A stretch of 64,000 bases of DNA from Thiorhodovibrio winogradskyi (GCF_036208045.1 NZ_CP121472.1:2739531-2803530), one strand, 5' to 3'; positions 27,264 through 36,259 are shown, counted from the stretch's first letter. The notes: generated by a model from the letters alone, not told the origin. Program-made: numbers and translations.

Positions 27264-27291
27264 GCTGGCTTGGGCTTCGTGCCCGGCCAGC
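27264..27291 (+). promoter_or_regulatory. Hairpin in the leader of the 103-aa gene
   Basis: Stem GCTGGC/GCCAGC enclosing GGGC/GCCC with a TTCGT loop. It sits between the stop of the 77-aa gene and the start of the next gene, so it could be a terminator without T run or part of a leader. Confidence 0.5.
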
Positions 27292-27329
27292 TGTCGTTTC
27301 TGTTTCTTCCCAATTCCGAGGAGCCCCGC

Positions 27330-27641
27330 ATGAAGCTTCGCTTCAATACCTGTGACTGCCGTTTGTTGTGGTCACGCTATGCCCAATCCCGCCGACCGGC
27401 GCTGTTACTGGTCAATGCCCGCTCGCCCGGTGACCTGATCGCCGTGGCCAGCGTGGAACTGCCTGGCGTCGATCTGGAGGTCAACGAGATCGCCATCAAG
27501 GACTTCGGCCCCAGTGCCGGGGCGCTGGAGGCGCTGCACGCGGCCTGGGTCATTTCCAAGCCGGTGCGCTTTGTCGAGGTTGGCAAACGCGCCATCCCGA
27601 TCTGCAAGCTGTTGGTGGATGCCAAGAATAGAGTGCATTGA
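27330..27641 (+). CDS. Hypothetical protein of the mobile-element module
   Basis: A 103-aa protein starting at ATG 27330 with GAGGAG upstream. It has two Cys near the N-terminus (NTCDC) and alternating hydrophobic segments consistent with an alpha/beta fold. I do not recognise it. Co-directional with its neighbours and preceded by a hairpin. Confidence 0.6.
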   Translation: MKLRFNTCDCRLLWSRYAQSRRPALLLVNARSPGDLIAVASVELPGVDLEVNEIAIKDFGPSAGALEALHAAWVISKPVRFVEVGKRAIPICKLLVDAKNRVH

Positions 27642-27686
27642 TCGGGCCTGATGGCGAGATCCGCCGTGTCCTTGTTGTCTATTCCC

Positions 27687-27714
27687 GCCGGTGTCTGGTC
27701 TGTTCCAGCGCCGG
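27687..27714 (+). promoter_or_regulatory. Hairpin in the primase leader
   Basis: GCCGG pairs with CCGGC and an inner CTGG with CCAG, loop TCTGTT. It lies 24 bases before the primase ATG and just upstream of its GGAGAG ribosome-binding site. It differs in sequence from the CCC/GGGG leaders. Confidence 0.5.
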
Positions 27715-27737
27715 CCTGTGCATTTTGGAGAGCCTTG

Positions 27738-28829
27738 ATGAACCCGATTGAATCGGCGGACGTTCGCCAGGCGGTGCACCGTGTCGGCTGGTTGACCGTT
27801 TTGGACCTACTGGCCAGGCCAGCCCTTGAGGCGGCCTTGCAACGACCGGGACGCCATGGGCCGTGCCCGGTGCATGGCGCTGGTCAGGGCGATGGCTTTC
27901 GGCTGTTTCCGGATGTGGATCGTTCCGGCGGTGGCATCTGCGCGACCTGCGGGGCTTATCCGGATGGCTTTGCGCTGCTGGGCTGGCTGTTTGGGTGGTC
28001 GTTTCCCGAGGCGTTGAACCGGGTGGCTGGCGTTTTGGAGCTAACCAACGCGACACCGCCTTTGGCACGGCCTGCAGTGGTCGACCGGTCTAAGTTCCCT
28101 GTCTGCGTTTCCAAGCAGGCTGCCGACCAAGCCCGCGCCCGGCTGCGAGCGCTGTGGAATGAAAGCCTGCGGCCCGACCATCCTGGCGCGGTGGTTCTGC
28201 AGCGGTATCTGGTCCAGCGCGGACTCAGCGATGCCGATTTTGATCAACGGGTACTCCGGTTTCATCCGGGATTGCCCTATTGGAGCACGGCTGGAACTGA
28301 CCGTCCCCTCTGTATGGGGCGGTTTCCGGCGATGCTGGCGTTGGTGTCCGCGCCGGATGGATCGGCCATGACGCTGCATCGGACGTATCTGCGAGAAGAC
28401 GGCGCGGGCAAGGCGCCAATGCCGGCGCCCAAAAAACTGATGGCATCCGGCCAGAATCGCTCGCTCGTTGGCTCGGCCGTGCGGTTGTGCCCGGTCGAAC
28501 GTGCAAAAACCCCGGCACTTGGCTTGGCCGAGGGCATCGAGACCGCGCTGGCCGTGCGCGCCATGACCGGCATGCCGGTCTGGGCGGCGCTGTCAGCGAC
28601 CCTGCTCGAACGCTTCACGCCGCCGCCCGGCCTTCGCCGGCTGGTAGTCTGGGCCGACAAGGATCGCTCAGGTGTCGGCGAACAAGCAGCCCAAGCGCTT
28701 CAGCGACGGCTGCGTGCGTCGGTGGAGGTGCGCATCCGCGTGCCGCTCGCACCGATTCCGCCGCTGGCCCGTGGCGTCGATTGGGCGGATGTCTGGCAAG
28801 AATTGCCGGAATCACGTCTGGCGGCTTAA
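27738..28829 (+). CDS. Zinc-finger/TOPRIM primase-like protein
   Basis: A 363-aa protein with two parts: an N-terminal CHC2-like zinc finger (CPVH at about residue 39 and CATC at about 66) and a C-terminal TOPRIM domain, with the conserved Glu in LAEGIETAL (about 255) and the Asp pair in VVWADKDRSG (about 307). This matches the DUF7146/TOPRIM primases of conjugative elements and phages, which make primers for element DNA synthesis after transfer. GGAGAG precedes the ATG at 27738. It appears intact. Confidence 0.85.
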   Translation: MNPIESADVRQAVHRVGWLTVLDLLARPALEAALQRPGRHGPCPVHGAGQGDGFRLFPDVDRSGGGICATCGAYPDGFALLGWLFGWSFPEALNRVAGVLELTNATPPLARPAVVDRSKFPVCVSKQAADQARARLRALWNESLRPDHPGAVVLQRYLVQRGLSDADFDQRVLRFHPGLPYWSTAGTDRPLCMGRFPAMLALVSAPDGSAMTLHRTYLREDGAGKAPMPAPKKLMASGQNRSLVGSAVRLCPVERAKTPALGLAEGIETALAVRAMTGMPVWAALSATLLERFTPPPGLRRLVVWADKDRSGVGEQAAQALQRRLRASVEVRIRVPLAPIPPLARGVDWADVWQELPESRLAA

Positions 28830-28870
28830 CAGCGCGCGATCTTCACCGGGCTGTCAGCCGAAAGTCTTTT

Positions 28871-28936
28871 TTTCATCCCTTGGGGGACAGCGTCCCCAAG
28901 GGGGGCCTGTTTCCCGATTTTACTGGAGGAACAGTC
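28871..28936 (+). promoter_or_regulatory. CCC/GGGG structured leader of radC (leader 5)
   Basis: CCC-TT-GGGGG, ACAGCGT, CCCC-AA-GGGGGG, CCTGTTT, CCC, then GGAGG and ATG. Same arrangement as leaders 1 to 4. Confidence 0.7.
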
Positions 28937-29507
28937 ATGCCCCGATCCACTCACAGTAAGTCCCAACGCGAATTGACAAAACAACGGCAAAAAGCCAATC
29001 GGTTTGCCGCCATGCAGACGGCGGACCTGACGCCCGATGAGCAAGATACGCTGGTCGCGCTGGCGCTGAAGACACCTTGTTCGCGCTGGCGCTGAAGGTG
29101 CTGGAGCCCAGGGTGAGCTATGACACCTTCACCGATGCCGCTGACACCATGGATGCTCTTGGACACTTGGGCGGCTGCGCTTCGCCGGGAAACCGAATGA
29201 AGTCTTCGCCGTGGCCTTTCTCGACAACAAGCACCGCTTGATCGCGCTGGAGGAGGTCTTTCAGGGCACCATCGATGGCTGCAACGTTTATCCCCGGGTG
29301 ATTGCCCAGCGGGCACTGACGTTGAATTGCGCGGCCTGTTTGCTGGTTCACAACCACCCGAGCGGTAACCCAACCCCGAGCGGCGCGGATGTGCGCGTGA
29401 CTCGTCGGATCAAGGATGCGCTGGGCTTGTTCGATATCACCCTGCTCGATCACATCATCGTCGGCGGTGAAGGCGCCCTGTCCTTGGCCCAGGAGGGTCA
29501 GCTGTAA
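28937..29507 (+). pseudogene. radC: RadC family (JAB/MPN) protein, frameshifted
   Basis: Three frames together spell a RadC-like protein. Frame one (from ATG 28937) ends TPDEQDTLVALALK; frame two resumes EDTLFALALKVLEPRVSYDTF; frame three, from about 29166, gives GRLRFAGKPNEVFAVAFLDN and the metal-binding HNHPSGNPTPSGAD. The first break coincides with two imperfect 26-bp tandem units (29043-29068 and 29069-29094), the second with a small indel at about 29165. RadC-like genes are a standard part of SXT-type modules; their function is uncertain. Confidence 0.8.
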
Positions 29508-29710
29508 TGGCCAGGATCGAAGTCACCGCGGACTGTCCAGCACGACTGGCCGGATTTCTCGAAGGCGTCAGCTGGATCAATGACAGCGCGGTCTCCGTGC
29601 TCTCGGTGGACGACATCGCCTGCCGAGCGGTGCTGATCGATCAGGAACTGGATGACGATCACCACTGGCAACTCGGACCCGGGGCGCTGCTGTTCAAGAC
29701 TGACGGGTAA
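29507..29710 (+). CDS. Small conserved protein downstream of radC
   Basis: A 67-aa protein whose ATG overlaps the radC stop (TAATG), so it is translationally coupled to it. Acidic centre (DQELDDDHHW). No family recognised. Confidence 0.55.
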   Translation: MARIEVTADCPARLAGFLEGVSWINDSAVSVLSVDDIACRAVLIDQELDDDHHWQLGPGALLFKTDG

Positions 29711-29729
29711 ACCCGAGCGATTCACGCGA

Positions 29730-29749
29730 CTGGCGCCGGGAGGCGCCAG
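29730..29749 (+). terminator. Perfect hairpin after the radC operon
   Basis: CTGGCGCC and GGCGCCAG form an 8-bp GC-rich stem with loop GGGA, 20 bases after the last stop of the module. There is no T run, so it may act as a transcript 3' end stabiliser rather than a classical rho-independent terminator. Confidence 0.5.
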
Positions 29750-29834
29750 CGGGCACCCTTGTCCCTGACGCAACGGTTGGACGCGTCCCGTGAGACGGTT
29801 TAGCATGCCCAAGCCACATCAGCGGGAGTCCTCC

Positions 29835-30062
29835 ATGTCACAACTTGAGCGCATCACTCTTGACCCGGATATCTGCCACGGCAAACCCTGCGTCCGTCAC
29901 ATGCGTTGGCCGGTTGAGGTGGTGTTGGACTTGGTCTCCTCGGGAATGAGCATGGATGAGATCCTCGCTGATCATCCTGAACTGGAGCGCGAGGATATCC
30001 GAGCTTGCCTGGCCTATGCCCGTTTACTGGTCTCCGGCGAACCGCTGCGACCCGCTGCCTGA
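29835..30062 (+). CDS. DUF433 family antitoxin
   Basis: A 75-aa DUF433 protein: SQLERITLDPDICHGKPCVR at the start and a helix-turn-helix-like VLDLVSSGMSMDEILADHP. DUF433 proteins are antitoxin partners of PIN-like DUF5615 toxins (VapB5-like). The stop overlaps the next start by one base within TGATG. A GGGAG ribosome-binding site precedes the ATG. Confidence 0.85.
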   Translation: MSQLERITLDPDICHGKPCVRHMRWPVEVVLDLVSSGMSMDEILADHPELEREDIRACLAYARLLVSGEPLRPAA

Positions 30063-30427
30063 TGCGCGTTCTTTGCGATGTCCACGTGGCCTATCGTTTG
30101 GTCAGTCAGTTACGCGACATGGGTGTCGATGCCACCCATGTGAACCGTATCCTGGACGGATCGGAAACCCAGGACGCTGCAATTGCGGCCTACGTCGATA
30201 CAAACGACATGTTGCTAATCACAAAAGATGGCGATTTTCGTGACAGCCATTTTCTGCGCGGAACGCCGAAGCGGTTGTTACGACTCGCTCTTGGGAACGT
30301 CTGTAACAGCGAACTCGTCACCCTGATCACGTCTTATTGGCCAGAAATCGCCAAAGTGAGCCAAGAGGATAGGTGTTACCTTGAATTATCCAGCGACGGG
30401 CTCATTCGTGCGTCGCCTTTATTCTGA
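30062..30427 (+). CDS. DUF5615-like PIN-fold toxin
   Basis: A 121-aa PIN-like protein, partner of the DUF433 gene. Acidic residues expected for an RNase site are visible: LCDVHVAYRL at the N-terminus (usual families have LLDENL here; Val-His replaces the usual Glu-Asn) and LLITKDGDFRDSHF at about residues 57-70. The family is presumed to cleave RNA when free of its antitoxin. The frame is intact. Confidence 0.8.
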   Translation: MRVLCDVHVAYRLVSQLRDMGVDATHVNRILDGSETQDAAIAAYVDTNDMLLITKDGDFRDSHFLRGTPKRLLRLALGNVCNSELVTLITSYWPEIAKVSQEDRCYLELSSDGLIRASPLF

Positions 30428-30444
30428 ACACCTGTCTCCCTGAT

Positions 30445-31164
30445 TCATCGTTTGCGTGACTTTAGTGCCTGGCGCACCAACGTGTCGTCGAATTGCCCAG
30501 GGACCTCGCCTTCCTCGGCATAGACATAGATGGCCCCACGGATAATGGCATTGAGGGTCGCGCTGATGAGGGACAACAACGCGATCAGTGTCACGCCGGT
30601 GGCGATCGCTCCGATGATCAGCGCCGGCTGTTGGGTGCTTGCGGCCCAGAAGGCGGCGCCGAAAGTGGCGGCGAACAGAAGCAGCATGGGCAGGCCGATG
30701 ATAACACCCAAGCCCACATTGAGGCTGAGTTGCTCGCCCCAGGTGCGCTTCAGGAGGGTGACGCTCTCCTTGATCGCCGCTATCGCTCCAATCCCTTTCG
30801 CGGCCAGGACGGGAATCACCAGAAAGGTCGCCACACTCCAGGCGAAGCCACCCAGGCTGGAGAGCAACAAGCCGATGCCCGGTTGCTGGTCGCGTCCGCG
30901 CAGCATTGACAGCAACAAACCCACGGTCGCGGCAATGCCAGAATAGCCAAGAATGACGCCCGCGCGTTGACGGGCCAAGGCCAAACCATCGGCGAAGCTT
31001 GGATCACCGCCGTGCAATCGCTCCAGCGTGCCGCCGAGAATCAGTGCCGAGAAGATCAGTATGCCGAGTCCCGCCAGCAGGGGATAGAGCAGAAACGCCT
31101 TCTCGGCACCGAGCACTGCGAGTGCGCTGCGAAACAGCGACCATGAGCGTGCGAAAACCGCCAT
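30445..31164 (-). CDS. DUF6159-like integral membrane protein
   Basis: A 239-aa protein with about six hydrophobic segments (around residues 25-45, 70-90, 100-125, 150-170, 172-200 and 195-215) and a cytoplasmic-looking N-terminus MAVFARSWSLFRSAL, which matches the DUF6159 family start. The function of the family is not known. It ends 18 bases from the toxin gene and marks the end of the mobile-element module. Confidence 0.75.
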   Translation of the reverse strand: MAVFARSWSLFRSALAVLGAEKAFLLYPLLAGLGILIFSALILGGTLERLHGGDPSFADGLALARQRAGVILGYSGIAATVGLLLSMLRGRDQQPGIGLLLSSLGGFAWSVATFLVIPVLAAKGIGAIAAIKESVTLLKRTWGEQLSLNVGLGVIIGLPMLLLFAATFGAAFWAASTQQPALIIGAIATGVTLIALLSLISATLNAIIRGAIYVYAEEGEVPGQFDDTLVRQALKSRKR

Positions 31165-31341
31165 CTGTGATTTCTCCTGCGACGTCTTGTCGCGTTTCTG
31201 GGGGGGCGACGCGTGCGATTCGCAGTTTACAGAATCGGCAAGTGTTAGCGCCGACGTGATTATGTCGCCAAACAGCCGGTTTGAAAGTGCAGCCGGCGCA
31301 AAGCTGCGTCACGCCGCCCATGGCGGGCGGCGAGCTGTGGT

Positions 31342-32097
31342 TCAGACCTCCACGCGATCCTTCATCCGATAGCTCGGTCCCTCGATGAGCACCGTCTCGG
31401 CATGGTGCAGCAACCGATCGAGCAGCGCCGAGGTGAGCGTGGCATCGTTGTTGAAGATTTCCGCCCAATCCTTGTAGGCGCGGTTCGAGGTGATGACGGT
31501 GGCACCCTGCTCATAGCGCTGGCTGAGGATCTGGAACAGTAGATCCGCACCGACCTTATCGATGGGCAAATACTTAAGCTCATCCAGGACCAGGACCGCC
31601 GGTTTGCGATAGCCCTCCAGCGCCTGTTTCAACCGCCCGGCGCGCTCAGCCGCCACCAAGGTATTGACCACCTCGATGGCGGTAGCAAAACGCACGTTGT
31701 AGCCCTTCAGGCACGCCTGATAACCCAGCGCCGTGGCCAGGTGCGTCTTGCCCACCCCCACGGTACCGAGGAAGACCACATTGCCTTTCTCAGCAACCCA
31801 ATCGAGGCGAAACAAATGCTGCACCTGCTGGCGATTGATCGCCTTCGGCCAGCTCCATTGGAACTGCTCCAGCGTCTTGATCACTGCAAACCGCGCCTGC
31901 TTGATGCGCCGTTGTACACTGCGCTCGCGCCGCAGCGTCGTCTCCCCCTCGGCTAGTGCCGCCAGATAAGCCACATGATCCCAATGCGCGCGCGCCGCCT
32001 CCCCGGCTAGAGCGGTAAACTGCTCCAGCATGAACGACAGCTTCAAAAAGGCCAGTTGCTCGGCCAGTTGCTCGTTGGTGGATGTCTTGGTGGTCAT
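31342..32097 (-). CDS. istB: IS21 helper ATPase IstB
   Basis: A 251-aa AAA+ protein related to DnaC. Walker A GTVGVGKTH is at about residue 109 and Walker B VLVLDELKYLP at about 170; sensor residues lie in TSNRAYKDW. IstB stimulates IstA and helps choose targets. Its start overlaps the end of istA. It appears complete although istA is not. Confidence 0.92.
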   Translation of the reverse strand: MTTKTSTNEQLAEQLAFLKLSFMLEQFTALAGEAARAHWDHVAYLAALAEGETTLRRERSVQRRIKQARFAVIKTLEQFQWSWPKAINRQQVQHLFRLDWVAEKGNVVFLGTVGVGKTHLATALGYQACLKGYNVRFATAIEVVNTLVAAERAGRLKQALEGYRKPAVLVLDELKYLPIDKVGADLLFQILSQRYEQGATVITSNRAYKDWAEIFNNDATLTSALLDRLLHHAETVLIEGPSYRMKDRVEV

Positions 32098-33599
32098 TGG
32101 GCGGACTCCGGCGATGCGTCAGGGGTTTGATACAGACTCAAATCCGGCGCCGGCATCTCCAACTCCAGCAAATCCTGGCGCCGGGTCAAGCTCAGTGCCG
32201 CCGGTTCTGGTTGCAGCCGCGCCCGGCTCTCCAGCACATTGGCCACGTATTCGCGGCTGTTCGGCCTGATAGGTGAAGGCATCGTCCATCGCCCGCGCGG
32301 TAGCCTCCACGCCATAGATCTCGCTCAACGCCACGATCTTCTGGACATGATGCTCGGGGTTGAGCCGCCGTTCGGCCAGAGCTCTGTAGTAGGCCTCGGA
32401 CCGCGGGGAGAGCGCCAGGAAGCGCCCCAACAGCTTTTGCGTGCGCGCCTTCTTGCGCTGCTCCAGCAAGGCTTTGGGATGATCCGGATGCTCAAAGTCC
32501 TGGTGGCGATCCCAACTGCGCGGATGGCGCGCGATCAGCCGCTCCCCGTCATAGACGCACAAGCGATCGGGATAGGCCTTCAGCGTCAGCAAGCACCCGG
32601 CATACTGAGCCGGCACCGAATAGCGATTGGTCTCCCAGCGCACCCGAAAGCTTGATGAGGCGCGCACCTGCACGATATTGGCCACGTCATAGGGCTGCTG
32701 CGGCCCCGCCTGCAGCGCTGAGCGCTCCTCGGCAAAGCGATCGACCGGGCGCTGATGGGTCTCGCCATGCTCACGAACATTGGCAATGCCATCCATCCAC
32801 AGCCGTACCGCCGGGTTGAGGGTCTTAAAATCTGACACATCCAACCCGTTGAGGAAATTTTTCTTCACATAGCCAACGCCCGATTCCACGCGGCCTTTTT
32901 CGTTGCCCTTGCCCTTGTTGCAGGCAATGACCCGAAAGCCATGATGGTTGGCAAAATCCAGATAGCGCGGATTGAACACCGGCGCCTCCCCGGTGATGCG
33001 GCGCAAGACGGCAGACTTGAGGTTATCGACCATGATCTTGTGCGGGATGCGGTTGCCGAAGAAGACAAAGGCGTTCTGATGACAGGCCAGGAACTGCGAC
33101 CCTGATCACCATCGGGGTCTGACTAAGCGTGAACTCGACATAGAGCATGCGGCTGTAGCTGAGCACCATCACAAACAGCGACAGACGCCGGCGGGTCTGG
33201 CCCACCGGGACAGCGTCCCACACACCCCAGTCCACTTGCGCGCATTCCCCAGGAGCAAACGACAAAGTGAGAAAGGCCGGGGTGCGCGGTGGGCGGACCT
33301 TGTGCACATACTCTTTGACGATACTGATCCCGCCGCTATAGCCCTCCTCCTCGCGCAGGCGCTGAAAATACCTGCTGGGCGCTGTAGCGATGCGCTTCCA
33401 GCCAGCGGCGAATGGTGGCCTTGTGCGGGTCGAGCTTGCTCGCGCGTGCCTGCGCTTGGCGCGGGCGAAAGCGCTCTTCGGCGAGCCACTTGCTCACCGT
33501 GCGCACGTCCAACTGCAAGGCCTCGGCGATCTGGGTGGCGTTCAGACCACGTTGGTCGTGATGCTCACGGATAGCACAGAAGGTCTGGTAGTCGATCAT
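32094..33599 (-). pseudogene. istA: IS21 transposase IstA, multiply frameshifted
   Basis: The protein is spread over four frames. 33599-33336: helix-turn-helix (ATQIAEALQLDVRTVSKWLAEE). 33307-about 33095: first catalytic Asp (ECAQVDWGVW). About 33060-32270: second Asp and Glu (MVDNLKSAVLRR; EKGRVESGVGYVKKNF). 32315-32094: C-terminus (ARLQPEPAALSLTRRQDLLE), in another frame. Frame changes fall near 33350, 33095 and 32270. No full-length transposase can be made. Confidence 0.88.
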
Positions 33600-34033
33600 G
33601 ACACCATCTCCCGGAGGATGGCTCGCAGGGCGCGCAGCTCGCCGCGGGCAGCGCCTGGTGGTGACGGCGCCGGACGCGCGGGTGAGCGACCGGCCGGCAC
33701 TGTCGATGCGGGCTGTGCCACGGTGGCCGCGACGCCATCAAGGGAGAGCACCTGATAGAGCGGCGCGGCAAAGGCGATCAAATCGGCGCCGATGAGCGCG
33801 GCACGCGCCGCGCGCACCTGTGCCTCTGGCCAGCCAAGGTGCGCGGCGATGGCGCCATCGCCGTAATAGCTCAGCCCCTCGGCATCGGCCACCGTGACCA
33901 GAAACAAATACAGCGCCAGGGCGTGCGCCCCGCAGCGGCCAAGATGGCGCTCACGCACCAGGCGCTGGTCGACCCAACTGAACTGGCGTGGCACCCGGCG
34001 GCGCCGGGCAGGAATCAACAGAGTCTTGTGCAT
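33596..34033 (-). CDS. HTH-type accessory protein of the IS21-like element
   Basis: A 145-aa basic protein: RRRRVPRQFSWVDQRLVRERH at the N-terminus, a winged-helix-like middle (YGDGAIAAHLGWPEAQVRAARAAL) and a proline-rich, basic tail. I recall this type of gene preceding istA in some gammaproteobacterial IS21-like elements. The stop overlaps the istA start (ATGA). The start is ATG 34033; ATGs at 34051 and 34066 are in frame. It probably regulates the operon, but that is inference. Confidence 0.65.
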   Translation of the reverse strand: MHKTLLIPARRRRVPRQFSWVDQRLVRERHLGRCGAHALALYLFLVTVADAEGLSYYGDGAIAAHLGWPEAQVRAARAALIGADLIAFAAPLYQVLSLDGVAATVAQPASTVPAGRSPARPAPSPPGAARGELRALRAILREMVS

Positions 34034-34123
34034 CGCTTGGTTCTCCAACATTGGGCGTCCCGCCACTGAGAATGTCCTGGCCTAATTGTTGGAACCGCCG
34101 CGCGCTGCGCGCGATGTCTTTTT

Positions 34124-34522
34124 TTATGCCGAGCCGGTTAAGTTGGCGATAAGTCCAATGAGAACAATCTCTTGCGCGCCCAAGAGATCTTGTAACGCGT
34201 TGCTGTTTAAGTGCTCTGAATCGCTATTTATTTCAGCCACTTGCGCCGCGCAGTCGTCTTGTAACGCCCCCGCCCCTTGTGCCGGGCGGGCGCGGGCGTA
34301 GCCGGGGTGCTTCGCCCGCCAGTCACGCACGCGCTCCACATTGGACGGGCCGCGGAAATAGTCGCGGTTGGCTGCTTTATCCAGCCAGCGCCGCTGACTG
34401 GCCGCTTTGCTGGCACGGCGACATTCGCCCTTGCCGCAGTAACGCTAGTGGTGCACGTTGCGCGCGTCAGGATGGAATAATTCACCGCAGTGCAAACACT
34501 TGCGCCGCCTTCGTCGTTTCAC
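34124..34522 (-). pseudogene. Zinc-finger-like IS-associated protein with an internal amber stop
   Basis: From GTG 34522 (GGAGG upstream) the frame reads KRRRRKCLHCGELFHPDARN, then TAG in place of an expected Gln codon, then RYCGKGECRRASKAASQRRW and a C-terminal helical region to 34124 (132 sense codons plus stops). CxxC and CxxxxC pairs suggest a zinc finger split by the stop. Proteins of this kind accompany IS21-like elements; function unknown. Confidence 0.65.
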
Positions 34523-34580
34523 TTGGGGGTCCTCCACGTTACCCCAAGCATGGCCAATATCAGCGGGCTTCACCGCCCAA

Positions 34581-34686
34581 GACGACGCCGAAGAAAAGTC
34601 AGAACAAGCAGGGAATGCAGAAGAAGAGAAAGAGGAAGAGGAAGAAAAGAATAAAAAAAAAGGAGGGAAAAGAACACGGAGAAGAA
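34581..34686. repeat. Purine-rich tract
   Basis: About 105 bases that are almost all A or G on the plus strand, with AAGA/GAGGAA-type repeats and a run of nine A. It lies just outside the IS21-like element. No gene is supported here. Confidence 0.7.
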
Positions 34687-34751
34687 AATCTTCTCTACAT
34701 GTTCAAGCCGACCACTGGGTTACATTTTCAGGTCGGCGCTGACACAAGGCC

Positions 34752-35372
34752 ATGCTCTGGGATGACTCTCAGATCCGCCCGCTGATCGATACCCGTGAGC
34801 TGTGGCGCGAAGAGAAACAGCTTCCGGATGATGACCCCTCCAAACCCATCACCCGCCCACTCAACCCCCAGCGCGCCGATACCATCGTATATACCGAAAA
34901 AGGTTCGCTCCATTGCATTTGCCCCGCCACCGGCGAACAACGCGACCTCGCCTTTCAGGGCTTTGAGGCGGATCGCAATGCCCTGAAATACCGCTGCCCA
35001 GCGGCGGCCTATGATCTGAACTGCCAAGGGCGAGATCAGTGCCACCAGGCCGGTGGGGTCGCTCCTGGAACCTACGGGCGCATCGTGCGCGTTAAGCTCG
35101 ACGAACAAGACCGGCGCATCTTCGTGCCCACCCCACATGGCAGCCCAAGCTGGCAGCGCGGCTACAACGCGCGCAGCGCCCTGGAGCGGATCAACAATCG
35201 TATCGACCGCCACTTCGGCTTTGAGCTGCACTTTATCCGTGGCATTGCCAAGATGACCACCCGCGTCGGGCTCGCCCTGGCGGTGATGATGGCCATGGCC
35301 GTGGGGCACATCAAACAGGGCCGACCCGAACAGATGCGCTCGCTGGTGCAGCCGATTCCCGCTACCGGCTAG
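34752..35372 (+). pseudogene. Transposase, C-terminal fragment
   Basis: A 206-codon frame whose end (SWQRGYNARSALERINNRID, then HFIRGIAKMTTRVGLALAVM) is typical of the last part of DDE transposases, with the Glu of the triad in RSALERIN. The parts carrying the earlier Asp residues are missing, and the left side abuts the purine tract next to the IS21-like element. It is probably a stump of an older IS. Confidence 0.7.
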
Positions 35373-35674
35373 CCCGGCTTAACCCCTCTCTGGCGAGCCC
35401 ACCTTAAAATCGGAACAGCGCATCCGAGGCGAGCGCTTGCCTGCCATTCATTGCAGATGAGAATTATTATTATCTATAGATCTCCGGCGAGGCATTTTCG
35501 CGCTTTACCGCCAGTTGGAGCGCGCGAACGCAATGCCATCACCGCCGGTTCTTGCCCGTGATTGCCCAAAAAACGAGACAGCGCAAATGTCCCATATTTA
35601 CGACGCATTGCTTTTATCCCCCTGAAAGAATAGGATTTCGAGCCTCTTTGTCCGCATCGACTTGAGGTTCCACC
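35373..35674. other. Intergenic region upstream of the Uma2 gene
   Basis: About 300 bases without a gene. It contains a short AT-rich patch (GAATTATTATTATCTATAG, 35462-35480). No promoter is assigned. Confidence 0.4.
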
Positions 35675-36259
35675 ATGGCTGTTGTCGTCGCTGAACCCAC
35701 CCTTGAGGAAGCACGCCCCATCTTTCGCCTGGGCGTGGATACCTACCATCAAATGATTTCCACCGGTCTCTTTGATGAAGATGATCGCCTTGAACTCATC
35801 GACGGAGAGCTGCGAGCCATGACGCCCATCAACCCCGATCATGCCGGCAAGAACAAGCGACTGAACCGACTGCTCAACCAGCGCGTCGGTGACAAGGCTC
35901 TGGTGGCTGTGCAGGATCCACTCACCTTGGCACCGCATTCGGAGCCCGAGCCGGATCTGATGCTGCTGCGCCCGCGCGATGATTATTATGAGGGCGCGAA
36001 TCCGACGCCCGCCGATACCCTGCTGGTGATTGAAATTTGCGACAGCTCGCTGCGTTACGACCGCGAAGTCAAGGTGCCACTGTACGCCGCTCAAGGTGTC
36101 CCCGAGGTCTGGCTGGTGGATCTTCAGCACCGCCGCCTGGAACTCTATCGGGAAGCCTCCGCCGATGGGTATCGGCTGATGTTGCGCCCCGCGCCGGGCG
36201 AGGTGGTCGCGCCGGTGTTGTTGCCAGATGTGCGCCTGCGCGTCGATGAACTCTGGTAG
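35675..36259 (+). CDS. Uma2 family (DUF820) PD-(D/E)xK protein
   Basis: A 194-aa Uma2-type protein. Typical segments: TYHQMISTGLFDEDDRLELIDGEL near the N-terminus, PEPDLMLLRP (Asp) at about residue 90, VIEICDSSLRYDREVKVPLY (Glu and Lys of the nuclease-like core; families often have S/V where Cys is) and EVWLVDL. These genes are abundant in phototrophs and their biological role is unknown. The frame is complete, with TTGAGG before the ATG. Confidence 0.88.
   Translation: MAVVVAEPTLEEARPIFRLGVDTYHQMISTGLFDEDDRLELIDGELRAMTPINPDHAGKNKRLNRLLNQRVGDKALVAVQDPLTLAPHSEPEPDLMLLRPRDDYYEGANPTPADTLLVIEICDSSLRYDREVKVPLYAAQGVPEVWLVDLQHRRLELYREASADGYRLMLRPAPGEVVAPVLLPDVRLRVDELW

Larger units (their letters stand above)
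31320..34540 (-). mobile_element. IS21-family element, decayed, with two accessory genes
   Basis: Four co-oriented genes: zinc-finger ORF (34124-34522), HTH ORF (33596-34033), istA (32094-33599) and istB (31342-32097). The ends are approximate because I could not identify terminal repeats with confidence. istA has several frameshifts and the zinc-finger ORF has an internal stop, so the element is inactive, while istB and the HTH ORF remain open. Confidence 0.75.

Noticed and set aside
21201-28936. The CCC/GGGG leaders considered as rho-independent terminators of the preceding genes
   Set aside because: They lack T runs, lie at a fixed distance from the next start, and end at the ribosome-binding site.
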